From: Brachionus rotundiformis | Lineage: Eukaryota > Rotifera > Eurotatoria > Ploima > Brachionidae | Assembly (NCBI GenBank): GCA_016802295.1 | Contig: JAESIW010000162.1 | Location: 971,346-1,035,345, forward strand | DNA length: 64,000 nt | Reading direction: 5' to 3' | Shown here: positions 46,061 through 58,400 of the stretch, in pieces | Layout: the number at the start of each line of letters is the position of its first letter | Numbering within the stretch: the stretch's first letter is position 1 | Program-made: the position numbers and the translations under genes | The notes under the pieces: model-generated | Told to the model about the DNA's origin: nothing | Databases searched by the model: none | The model's input: only the letters and a program-made list of their open reading frames with translations

Positions 46061-49000
46061 TAATAGCAGATATTGAACAAAAAACTTATTTTGTTTCTAA
46101 TGAATTTGTTTTGAAAGAATCAATAAATCTTCCAATACAGAATGATCATCTAATGGCTTGTAAATATATTCAATTAATAATATTTAAAAAGATTAAAAAA
46201 TTTTTGTTAAGTATCATTTAATAATTTTCAGAATAAATTTGTTTTGGTCGATATCAATGGAATAATTACATGGAAATGGAAAAATTTAACGAATAAAGGT
46301 AAAAAAAAATTAATTTTTTTAAGAAATAAATTTAAATCTTTTAATTTTATTTTAATTCTTAAGATTTATCAACTTTTTCAAATTTTTTTTATTTGAATCA
46401 TTAAAATATTTTTTTTTATTTATTGACTTTAAAATGTCTTAAGATAAGAGAGAAATATTATATGATTCTAACGAAACAAGAAAAATAATTGATATAATTT
46501 ACAATTCAAATGATCGTTGTTATTTTTCATTATTTAGTGATAATAGCATTGGGGTAAGAGAAAAAATTGAATTCTGAATGTTTGGTTAAAAATTATTTCA
46601 TTTTTAGTTATTAAACACCAGATTTCAGGAAGTCTTTCGGAAAGATAATGAATCAGGAGCAATTTTATGCATGGCTTACAATTCAAGAAATAACGAATTG
46701 ATTACTTCTACTGTTGAAGGATTTAAAGTAAATTTTCAATCGATTCTCATTTTATACTTAAATTGGTTTTGTGAAATTTACCAAAATGGTAAATATATTA
46801 TGTTATTGTATGAATTGTAGTAAAATTCATATTAGTCAACTAATAAAAAAAAGAATGTTATATGGATTATTTTACTAATTTATTTTGATCGTTTATTTTA
46901 TTCTATTAGGTGATACAATAATTTTAAAGATTCCTTAAATTACTTAAAATTTTGAAAATCTAATATTAATTTAATAATATGAAACTAGCTCAATAATTCA
47001 TTTATTAATATTATTTAAATTAATTTCTATTTTGATTCTTATTATATTGTAATTTATATTTAAGGTATATAGAATAACAAAAAACGAAAGAAAGATTTGT
47101 AAAAAATTGATGGATTTACATAACTATGAGCTTTTTTTAAAGTATTTCAAAACTAAATTAAAAAAATATAAATTATGTAACCTTTTAAAATAGAAAGGAG
47201 TTTAATTTAAGTAATGATTGGATAAAAAAAATTGAAATAGATGATTTGAACTGTCATCTATATTGCACTTCTTCTCATGATTTATACATTTTTGATTTCA
47301 ATTGGACCCTAATTCGTCATTTTAAAAATGTACATCATCTTCCGATCACATGTGTTATTTATTCTCCAAGTAGCAAATGTTTTCTTACTGGAAGTATGGA
47401 TAACTCAATAAAAATATGGTCTAATACTGGTGACTGTATTGATATTTTGAAATCACATTCAAAATCAGTTATTAAGCTAGTTTTAAATCCATACAATTCA
47501 GACTATTTCTTAAGTGGTTCTCTTGATGGAACTATTAAAATGTGGTCATTAAATATTAATCAAGTAATCTATGAGTGAGTAGTTTATGATAAAAATTAAT
47601 TTTGATTATTTAAAAATGATTAAAAAAAGGATAAATTTCAAGAACCGGGAAATTTTTTGGATGGGTTTGACCAGTGAAAAATTATTATACGTGGCAACTC
47701 AAAATGATCTATCAGTTTGGTCAATTAATAATTTTATTAATTTCTGGTCAGAGTCAAAGTAGTTATTTTAAGTTTTTTAAAAAATTGGTGTGAAAATGAA
47801 AAGTTTTTAAGTTAAAAATCAAATTTATTAATAATTTTATTTTTAAAAAAATTAACAATTCATCAATCAAAATAAAATATTTCTAAGTTGACTTTGATTT
47901 CACACTAATTCTAAAATTTTGACTAAATTTCAAATTTTATTAACTTTTATTAAAAATTCAGAGACAGAATAATTAATATGAAAATTGAAAATACGCCAAA
48001 TAAAACGAGTCAAATTTTGGCGATTGGTGAAGAAAAATCCATAAGAATCTATGATGCATTAAAAGGAAATGAAGTTTGCACAGTTTTGCCTTTACCAGTG
48101 GACGAGGCAAAGTTTGAAATAAAATCAATTGCTTATTCAAGGAATATCAAATATATTTATGTTCTAATAAACGAAGAAATTTGGATTTTTTTTACCAAGT
48201 AAATAATTTGTTTTCTTATTTACATTAGACATCAAGTTTATCATGATATTTCGAAATTTTGTAAAACAGAATGAACAAAATAATCAAAATTCTGATAAAA
48301 GTTTTCTAATTATCAAAAAAATAATTGCTATTAAATTCTCAAAAAAAATTATACGTAATACACTTAAATTAGCACATGGCAAGAAAAATTAGTATTTGAT
48401 AAACCAAATTAGCTAAAACTACATCTACTTTAAAAAATAAAGTTAATTATTAAAAAATGGGAATATTAACTCCCCACAAATGAAAATCAGCTCCCCACAA
48501 ACACGAAACTTTTCAACACAAATGTCTTTTTAACACAAAAAATTTGTGTGTATGAGATTAAAAATTTATTAATCATAAATTCAAAATAAATTTTAGTAAA
48601 ATTTTATTTAATAATCGTTTAAAAAATCGTTGATATATATGCAATTTTATGTTTATAAGTTTATAAAAATAAAGCCAATTTTACCAATTATCCTGTTGAA
48701 TACCATTTTTCCACATCTTTTGGTCTACCACGCTTTTGTTTATTAACAAATTCATCGTCTTTTAACAAGCTTTTTAAAGCTAACTTATGAGAACAAAAGC
48801 CAAATTTGACAAAATATTTACAATCACAGTCTTTTTTTCTTGCATTTAAAGTGTAATAATCATTATATGCTGTGACTGTCTATTATTCTTGTATAAAAAA
48901 TTATTTTTTTTTGTGTTAAAAAGTTTTTCAATTTGTGTTTAAGAGTTTTTGGTATGTAATTTTCATTTTTGTGTTGAAAAGTTTTGCGATGTGGGGAGCA

Positions 49001-52000
49001 GTTTTTTTATTGTGGGGAGAAGACTTTAATTTGTGGGGATAAGTGAGACCCTTAAAAAATATATTTCTTTTTATTTTGCATAATCTATTTTTTATTAGAA
49101 TTTTGATCGTTTATCTCAGAAAATTTCACAATATCATTATTTATCGATTCCTTTTTTTAAGAACATATCCATCTTCTAAAGTTTCGATTTGGGATACGAA
49201 TTTGATTCAGAAGATTTATACTTTACAACCAGAAGATAAAATAGAAGACAATCCCAATAAAATTGGCAGAAAAAGCAATTTTGTAGAAATACAAAATTTG
49301 ATTAGAAATTACAGTTCAATTGAGTTTGGTTTATTACCCAGAAAACAAAATGAAACATCTAAATGCAGATGCATTGGATATTTAGAATCAAATTTTATTT
49401 TCTGGAATATAGAAGGCCAATGCACTAGTTTAAATAAAAATTTTTTATTGCTTGGTCTTGATAATGGCAATGTTATTTTTTGTGATCCTTTAAAAAAGTA
49501 TAAAAAATACGCTTTACTAAATTGCAGTAAAGATCCTGTTGTTAACATTCTTCATGAAAAATTAAAAAACTATTTGATAATAACAATTGAATTAAAACAA
49601 ATGTTTGAAATTCAATATTGGACATTACCTAATTTGGACTTGGTTGATAAAATTTTCTTTTCTAAGTTAATGTCTGCTTTCAACAGAATTGTAAATTGAT
49701 TCAAAAATATAACTTTAAAGTATAACTTTTTTTATAGAATGATAATGTTTTAGTTGGATTTGAAGATGGTAGCCTAGAAATTTTAAAAGTTATTCATTTA
49801 TCAAAGGATTTTAAAAAAAGAACTCTAAGTTTTTTTATATCTTATTTTTGAAATTATAGAATAATTGACATTTTTTTAGATGAGATAGAGATACAAGAAG
49901 TTTTAAAAAAGAGTGAGAAATATGAACACAAGCAAAAAGTTGAATTGATTGATGTTTGCTATAATTTGGGCTTTTTTCTGAGTTTTAGGTATATTTAAAA
50001 TATAGAGATTAATATTTTTTGAAAATCTGAATAATAAATTTTAATCCACATATTGTTATTTAGTAAGGATGGCCAAATAAAAATATGGAATCAAACAAAA
50101 AAACTGATAGTCGACATTAATTTAGATAGCACTTTGTCCGCATGCTGCTTTCTAAATTGCAGAGGTGACATAATTACAAGCTGGCAAAAGCATCTTTTTA
50201 AAATTAGTCTTGAAAGAAGTTGTTTTTTTTTTTTTTATATTAGAATTTAATTATTTTTTTTAGTTATTCCTGAAATGAGTTTATTAATGGAAGACGAAAT
50301 AATTTTAATTGAGGACTCTGAAATCTTTGATGAATACAATTTTGACAACGAAAATTTACCAATATTCGATATTGATAAATACCTAGTAAGTTTTTCAGTT
50401 ACATAATTATTAAAAAATCATTGCTAAAAAATTTTAAATAGAATCCATACAACTTACACCTAAATTTAGAAGGAAAAATAGAATCTTTCTCATTTAAAGA
50501 AAATAAAGCTAAGAATGGAAATAAAAATTTAAATCATAGTCAAATTGAAACATATTCAGATGGGATAGATTTTTCTGACGAGTCAATCAACTCATCTAAT
50601 GCAAGCTCTTTACTATCTTCTCCAAGAGATTCTATTGAAAATTTGGCGAAAATTGATTTAACACTAGATTCAAGACTAAAAAAAGAAGAAATTCATGAAT
50701 ACCTTGTTAATATTTTCATTAGAAGTAAATTATAATCAGATATTTTAAAGTAATTTGAAATCTTAAAAAAGGTAAAAAAATTGAAAAAAAAAACAATTTT
50801 CCGAAGCAATGGAAATCATTTCCAAAAGTAGGAAAGTCTCCTTCACGTACACCAGAAGAGGTATCTCCTAATTCTACCCCTAGAGACCAAAAAAAGAGTG
50901 AAAAAGATAAAGAAATAAACGTAAAAACTAATTTATTATTTGAAACAAATAATGAAAGCAATTCAAATTCTGCAAAAATTATAACCGCTAATACTACAGA
51001 GAAAAAATTAAATTCTCATGAAAAATATAAAGAATCAAATATTCAAAATGAAAAAAAACAAATTCAAAATAATTCAACTATAAATTTTGGAGAAAAATTT
51101 AATAGAGAAAAAATTACAATTCCATTATCTATTGGAACTTATTCAAGATCAGCTGTTCCTCTTAATCATGAAGAAAAAATTAAGCGCTGCACAAGAAAAA
51201 ATGAAAAGAAATCATTTGAAAAAAAAAATAAATTGTTTATCCAAAAAAAGAACAGATCAATTGAAGGAAAGAAAAATATAAATAATTTAGTTTTTAAAAA
51301 CGAGAAATCTTCTGAAAAAAACTCTTTGTCTGTTCCATTAGAATCAAGAAGTTATGAAATTTTATCACAAAATGAATTTGTGGGTTCAAAGCAAGCAGAC
51401 CAAAACAAAGAAGATAATCAGAAACAAAATTCATCAAAAAGTTTGCATCATGCTTTACTGAACGCTTCTCCCTCAAAAAATCGAATTGAAGAACTAAAAT
51501 TGGTTGATAATTATAATCTTCAAGAAAAAACTAAAGATTTATTTGATAAAATTTATTTAAATTATGTTTTACCTAAACGAATTTCGTCTGGAGTCTATCA
51601 AGTCGATCAAAATTTTGACAGTAAAAATATCTATGATAGCTTAATTAAGAACGATAATAGAGAAAAATTAAGTAATCAAAAATCAAAAAATGACGATATA
51701 TACAATCAGTATTTTGAAAATTGGTTAAAAAATTACAAATTAAAAAGTAACTCTTTGAATTATCGAATAAAGCAAGCAAAATTAAATAGAGAGATTGCCA
51801 AATACAAAAAGAAAGAAAAACTCATCAATTCTATTTTCAAAGCTAATATTAAAAGTTCATCGGGTACTTATATTCATAATACGAAAAATTATTTAGAAAC
51901 AAAGAATGGAAAAATTCAAGATCTCCCAAATGAAAAATTGTTTTTAAAAGCTCCATATTTCATTTCACAGATTGAAATGGAAGAAATTTTAAACGAGGTA

Positions 52001-52417
52001 AACGAAAAATTGGATAATGAATCAAATTCAAAAGGTTTTACTCGTAAATCATTATTAAATTATAATAAGTTAAGGAATAAAAATATTCTAAAAATGGACA
52101 GTAATATCGAAATCAACGATAGTTGTAGAAGCTGGTCAAAATTTAATAGCTACACAAATTCTTTATCTATAAAAGGTTATCAATCTGAATCAAAAATTGA
52201 ACAGTGTAATTTCAGCTGTAGATCAACATCGAAATCATCTACAGTTTTAGTAAAGTCAGCAAGTTCAATTCCAAATAGAAGCTTTTATGAGATAAAAGAA
52301 TATCCAGAGATTAAGCTTCAAGTTAATGTTCCTGGATCACCAGAAAAATATTTACTGCCTATTCGCTTTCCAAAACTTTATAGAAAGCTAATAGGAAAAC
52401 TAAATATTTCTAAATGA
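46061..52417 (+). CDS. large WD40-repeat protein, WDR97/WDR87-like (N-terminus unresolved)
   Basis: Exons that join in one frame: 46232-46298, 46444-46553, 46608-46727, 47065-47141, 47194-47574, 47630-47758, 47962-48198, 49162-49690, 49738-49828, 49880-49988, 50064-50218, 50264-50385, 50442-50724, 50772-52417 (1352 codons with stop). A further exon-like frame, 46061-46159 (IADIEQKTYFV...), does not splice in phase. WD motifs include CFLTGSMDNSIKIWS, YFLSGSLDGTIKMWS, QILAIGEEKSIRIYD, NVLVGFEDGSLEIL and FSKDGQIKIWNQ. The C-terminal half is low-complexity, basic, with SPSRTPEE and a conserved-looking end (VNVPGSPEKYLLPIRFPKLY). Family assignment is by layout and weak similarity; a ciliary or sperm-associated role is a guess. 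Intron 48199-49161 carries a MULE-type element. Confidence 0.6.
48459..49051 (-). mobile_element. 593-bp non-autonomous MULE-type element with 9-bp TSD
   Basis: Perfect 9-bp direct repeats TTAAAAAAT flank it (48450-48458 and 49052-49060), the size typical of Mutator-like elements. The ends are inverted: both start GGG and share CCCCACAAAT about a dozen bases in. CTCCCCACAA-like motifs repeat further inside each arm, together with paired AACTTTTCAACACAAA and TTTTTAACACAAAAAA. The centre carries a remnant transposase C-terminus. It lies wholly in an intron of the WD40 gene. Confidence 0.82.
48688..48885 (-). pseudogene. MULE transposase C-terminal remnant with SWIM zinc finger
   Basis: On the minus strand: NDYYTLNARKKDCDCKYF, then VKFGFCSHKLALKSLL and VNKQKRGRPKDVEKWY, stop at 48688-48690. 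CDC...CSH is the CxCxnCxH SWIM finger of Mutator-like transposases. The KRGRPK tail is common at their ends. There is no catalytic DDE core, so this is a deletion derivative. Confidence 0.75.
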
Positions 52418-52914
52418 AAACATATGAAGTTGATTGTTTTTAATATATATTTTTAAAAATAGTTATCGTTTATATTTATTAATTTCATGAAGGTCAATTA
52501 AAAACTTATATATATTAAAGAGCATCGAATTATTTTACTATTTTACTGTAGTCCATATATATAAGAATTATGAACAATTATCAATTACTACTTTATTATT
52601 CTAAGTTATTCTAAGAATATTGTGATAATTCCATCAATCTATTAAGTTTGAACTTATATTTTTGATAAAAATATGTTAAATGCCTATTTTAAAATATATT
52701 ACAAAAACATACCCAAATGGTGAGTATAAGATTTTTGACTAAATAATGCTTGGTAAAGATTTAGCATGGCTTGCTTAATACCCATATAAAATTTTTTTCA
52801 GTATTATATAATTTAAAAAATTTAGAAACTAAACTTATTTAACTTGACTTTTATAACTAGTATATTTTTATCATTTTTATTTTCTTTTTTTTTTCACTTG
52901 CTCTTTCTCTCTTT

Positions 52915-52985
52915 TTATTTTATAACATCGCCTACGAGGCGTCAATTGAAATAATAAATAAATAAAACAAATAAATAAATTACAA
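52915..52985 (+). repeat. hairpin plus AAAT-type tail
   Basis: CGCC-TACGA-GGCG forms a small stem at about 52929-52941, followed by A/T tail AAATAATAAATAAATAAAAC and more AAAT units. It resembles the feature at 35125-35180. The region 52418-53145, between convergent gene ends, has no other recognisable content. Confidence 0.45.
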
Positions 52986-53145
52986 TAAAAATTACAATCA
53001 AAAAAACACTTTAAAAACTTTATTATAATCATCTTGTATAATAATTATTTTTAAGAGTTGTCATTAAAATTAGATCATAAATTTCAATTTGCTTTTTTTG
53101 TTTTATTTTTAAATAAATATTATGAAGTGTAAAATATATAAAATT

Positions 53146-54340
53146 TCATGATAACTTAAATAACTTTGATTGACCATTTTCAAAATCTCCAGCGCCAGGT
53201 GCTTTTAAAAGTGGCTTATATTCCATTAAAGCATTTATAGTTAGTGGAGGAAATTTGTTGCTATTACCTAGAGTAATTTCTAAAAAATATAAAAATTTAA
53301 TCTTTACTTTGGTATTAAAAATCTTATAATCAACCTTCTTTTGAATTTGCTTTATCAAAATATTTTGCTTTTGATGATTTAAGTGTATTATCTACCACTA
53401 AATTACTTTTCAAATCATTCCTAGAATTCAGATAAATTTGATAAGGTGATTCCTCTAAAAATTTAAGTTTCAAATTTTGTTTTTCAATTTTAGATTTTCC
53501 ATCTTGATATTGAAAACCAAAAATGTTGTAACCAATTGATTTGTTTAAATTTTTTCTTTTATTTTCCATCGGTTGCTTTTTCTTCATTAATTGCAATTTA
53601 TTAACTTCTAAAAGAGATTTATTTGGAATCTTTGAAAATTTTCACTAACATTAGAAATTTATATCTTATGAAATACAATTTTACATTGTTTAGATCTTCA
53701 ATAGGGAGATATTTTATTATGCTTATATTTTCATTGTCAACAGAAAGATTATTTGTCTCAGATTTGTTCAAAATATTTGTTCGAATTTCATTCATTTTGC
53801 TAGACCTATACATTAATTCGAGTTCATCTCTATATACTTTTGCTTTTATTACTTTTGACATGTCAATAGGATTAGTAATTTTTGCTATTTCTTCCTCATG
53901 ATTGTTGTTGTTTTTTTGTTTATTTGATGTTTGTAACTTTAAAAATTTTAAACTGGGAAACAAAATTAAATAATTGATACTTTAACTTGAGAATAATAGT
54001 CGATGTTCTAGTATTAAATAAATTGTTTTAATAAATTTATAAATAATATTTTATAAAAATCAACTTGGAGCTGTTTTTGAAGATCGAAATTATTTAATTT
54101 GGAGTCTGAATTTTCTCTTATATTCTCCCAAATTGAATGTGCGAATAATCCTTTTTGGTTTGGTATTTTTATATTTTTTTCGAAATTTTCATTTTTTATT
54201 TGATTAGATAGTGTAATTAAATTCGATCGGTTTTCTAGTTCTCTGTTAATTTTTTGATTTAACTTATTTGAAATATTTGGTTGAATTTTTTCAATCTCGA
54301 TTTTTGCATTTAGATCGTTAGTATTGAAATTTTCAGCCAT
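53146..54340 (-). CDS. unrecognised 318-aa protein
   Basis: Four exons join in frame: 54065-54340, 53685-53936, 53335-53629, 53146-53279. The start ATG at 54338-54340 has no upstream in-frame exon that I can see. The protein is Asn/Lys/Glu-rich and mostly helical-looking. Segments that look constrained are KGLFAHSIWENIREN, AKVYRDELELMYRSSKM and the final NKFPPLTINALMEYKPLLKA then GAGDFENGQSKLF. I do not recognise the family. Its neighbours are a WD40 protein (convergent) and CCDC66 (same strand). The donor of intron 1 is the less common GTTGAT. Confidence 0.7.
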
Positions 54341-54719
54341 GTTAATAAAAAGAAAAAAAATTTCTTATTGTTATAAACAAGCGTATTTGAAAAATTTAAA
54401 AACTTAATATTAAAATTTTTTACATGCTTTAAAACGTAACTATAGTAATAGGTAATAATTTAGTCGATAATTATAAATTACAAAAAAAGCTAAAATTAGA
54501 TTTAATTAATTAAGATTCATTTAAGTTATAACTTAATATTAAAGATAAATTAATTTAAGTTTTATTCGCTTTATAAAAGTAAAAACTTAAATATTTAATT
54601 TTTTTAATTAAAAAGCTTTTGAAAAGTAAGTAGAAATTAAATTATATAATATTTTATATTTAAAATTTTAATTTTACTGGAGAATTTTATAAATATTTAT
54701 TAAATATAACATTAGTATA

Positions 54720-55260
54720 GTATGGTGGTTTATTGCAACGCATAAAAAAATGCGTAAAATCTGATAATAGATTATTTGCAAAAAGTAATATTTTGATAGT
54801 ATTTATCTATTTTTGTTTTGAAAATTTCGTTTGATTGAGCTTCTACTACATCCTCTCTCAGCATTTTCCAATTGTTAACTATTTGTGAAGAACTTGTATC
54901 GTTTTTTGAACTTGTTTAGTGAAATTCTTGTCTATTTCTCTTTTGGTGTATGGATGACCTCTTGTACATCTGCTTGAAAGGTGAATGGAAATTGCCAACT
55001 GACAAAGTCAATTTTTTTTTACTTTTAACACTTTAATTAAGTCACCACTCATTGGCCTTTTAGTTAAATTGGTCAGATTTAAAACTTTTAGATTTTCTTC
55101 ATAATTTAGATTTTTAAAAAAATCAATTGTACTGCACATCCTCTAAAATTTTTTTATTTTACTGTAGATATGGCGACCATACTGAAATAGCATTCTCTAA
55201 ATGAGGCCCTACAATACTTGTATTAAGTAATTTAATAGCCATCTAGGACCGAAACTTAAT
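54720..55260 (-). mobile_element. CR1-type LINE 3' fragment, degenerate
   Basis: Minus-strand reading with stops: LLNTSIVGPHLENAISVWSP, KKILEDVQ, LTNLTKRPMSGDLIKVLK. This is the same RT C-terminal stretch as in the LINE at 7195-8240 but much older. The 3' end, near 54725-54790, shares TTATTGCAACG and AAATGCGTAAAATCT with 62868-62940. It lies between the unrecognised gene and CCDC66. Confidence 0.8.
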
Positions 55261-55407
55261 ACCTTGAAGAGCTTTAAAACATTTTTTGTAAATAATGATT
55301 ATTCTAAGTGCTAAATTTTATTTAACAAATTAATAAAAATTTTTTAAATATTCTTGATTAAATTATATTAAAAAAGTCCTTTATAAAGCTTAAGAATAAA
55401 AGTTATT

Positions 55408-58400
55408 TTAATCAAAATTTTCTGTTGAATCATTGTATATTGATGATGCAATCTCTTTTTGTTTATTAATCAGTGACTTAATTTTAAAATTAATATTTAA
55501 ATAAAATCTATGAAATTTTATTTTATTGTTACTTGTTTTAAACTTGCAAGTTGATTTAATATTTGTTCTTGCCTTGGAGTAGGATTATTTTTCACTAAAC
55601 CATTATTTAATAATGGATCCTGAAATTTTAAATATTTTTAAAATTCATTTTATAAATAAATGGGATGTCATTTAATATTTTTAGCTTGATTAACTTACCC
55701 TGGTTTGATTTCGATGACTCATCTCATCATAATTAAATCCGTAGTCTGATGGTCTCATATTCTGTATGTATGCCTTTAAGAAATATAATTAATCGTTCTG
55801 GTATATGTAAATAGAAAATAAAATGAAATTTTTTTTAGCAATCTTATATAATGTGATTGTTCAAAAATTTTATATTTAAAATGCACTCTATTACCTACTC
55901 ATATGATAAATAAAAACAATAAACTAATTATCAATACAAAGTTAAAAGACGAAATTAAGGATCAAATTAAAAAATAAAGTGTTTTTTTTTGACTGACCTG
56001 TCTAGCTTTTTCTCTATCTCTTTTGATTGCTGATGACTCCCTTGAAGGGGGAACTGGAGATCCAGCATGTACCGGATCTAAAACTTCATTTGTTCGCATA
56101 AACGGCACAAAACCGCGACTTGAATTTTCTCCCATATTCATGTAGTTAGAATCTTTTACATAAAGATCAGATTTGTTATTAGTATAATTATCATGCAAAT
56201 AAAGATCTTCGTCTTCTTCGTAAATTGGATTATTGGCTAGATTTTTGCTTAATAGATTCATTATAGATTCAGTTTGCATTTTATTATCATTTTTAGTATA
56301 ATCTGATTGTAAATTTTCTTCCAAATTATCATACATTAAGCTTAAATTATCTTCATTAATTTGTCCAGATCTATGACTTTGATTATTATCGTTATCTTTT
56401 GATTTTCTTTTATCACGCTGATTAAAACTTTTATAATATTCTATTCTTTTAGCTTTTTTCTCTTCGGCCATTTGGGCTCGCTTTTGATAAAATGGATCTT
56501 TTTGTGAATTAGATACAGCTTTTTTTCCTTTAGGATTTTTATAATTCCAAATTGGTTTTCCATCTTTTCCTACTCCTACTTTAGACTTTTCATCTTCATA
56601 ATCAATATCATTTTTATTTTTGATCTCTTTATTATTTTTTATCTTTTTTTTTCCTTCTAAAATTTCTTTTGGCTTGACTGCATTTTTTAGTAATAATTTC
56701 AAATCCTCTTCTTTGATTTCGGCAGGTAAACCTGCGCTATTTCCTCTTAATAATTTGAAAATTTGTTGTATAGTTGAACGATCATTTGATTCTAAAACTT
56801 TATTTGGTGATAGATTGTAATTTGTGTCAGTGTTTATTTCATTCAAATTAAATTCTGACATGTGAGATAAATTATTATTCGTTCGATTTGATTCAATTAA
56901 TTTAAATTCATTGTTAACCATTTGAGGACTGGCGTCTCTCAATAAATGTTCTGGATTTCTAGTTAATTTGGCTTTCAGCTCAGCAAATTTTTTTTCAAGT
57001 TGAGTTGTATCATGTCCTCCTTTTTGTAATCTTTTTAACAATTTTTTATGCTTTTCTTCTGCTGCAGCCAATTCAGCTTCCTGCATTTTACGATAAATTT
57101 CTTGTGATCTTGTCTCAGTAATATTATTGCGAATTGCCTTAGTTTCTTGGTCATATTTATTATATTCGCCTTGGAGAACAGATGGAGATACATCTGTATT
57201 TGATGGTCTCGATGAATTGAGTATTTTTTCAAAATTCTGATAATGAGAATTTAACTTTTTTCTTTCCTCATTTAGTTTGCTAGCTTGTTTAATTTCTAAA
57301 GCTTCATTTTCTATTTTTAAATTGCTTAGGTTCTGAATTTCCTCCTCAATCATTTTTATTCGTTTTTTTTCTGCTATTTGTGCTTCTATTTCTAATTTAT
57401 GCTGAAGACTTTGTTTTTTACGACGTTCCAGTTCATCAATCTGAGCTGGATCAAGCAAATTCCTAGTTCGACCGAATGATTTTTCTTCAAAATTTTTTTG
57501 TTCAAGATTAAAAGGCGAATAGCTTTCTTTATAATGAATATTTTGTCTTGGAGTTTCAATATTTTTTTCTTTTTTCTGCTCCTCCAATTCTTGAAGCCAT
57601 TTTTGGCGTTCCAATTCTTTAGTTTTTTTTATATCATCATCATAAAATACTCCCTTAATCAAAATTTTATTTTCCTTATTAATTTTAAACAGTTATAAAC
57701 AAACCCCAAAAGATATAGAAGTTCTCATAGCTGCAGGAACTCTTGATTGATCATGTTGCCTTTTATTTTCTTCCAATTTAAACTCATTATTTGATATTTT
57801 TTCTTCATTTTTTAAACTATTTTCTACGGCAGTTATTTGATCAATCTGTTCTTTAATTTTTTTAAATTCTTCTATTTGATTTGAGTAAAGCGATTGATTT
57901 TTATTATTTTTTTTTTCATTTGGAGAATATGCATATTTATCATCTTTTTCAATGTCTAAATCTAACTTTTTTTCATATATGTTTCCGTGTTGAATTTTAT
58001 TCAGTTCATTAGGCAATACATTTTTTTGATCATTGTCAAGATTATTAAGACTGTTGGATTTTCTTAATAAATTGATAACCGATTCATGATTTCGATTGTT
58101 ATCATTTAAATTTTTAGTTATTTCAGCAAACTTCAAGTCATTATTTGAATCTAAATATGAAATAGTTATAAATATGTCGCTAATTTTAACTTTTTATTGA
58201 ATTAAAGACTAAAACGGGATATTGAACAAAAAATTGTTGATTCTTATCTTAAATGAAAATTTGCAATCGTGTTGACCACAATATAATCACTCGATTACAT
58301 TTCAAATGTGTTATTTTTCAAATCAATTAAAACATTTGATTTTTTTAATTTTACTCTATAATTAGTTCTTAAATACTACATATCTTATTTTAAATTGTAT

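Noticed and set aside
52440..53140. Further gene between the WD40 gene and the 318-aa gene
   Set aside because: No frame longer than a few dozen codons with splice support; AT-rich convergent 3' region plus a repeat tail.
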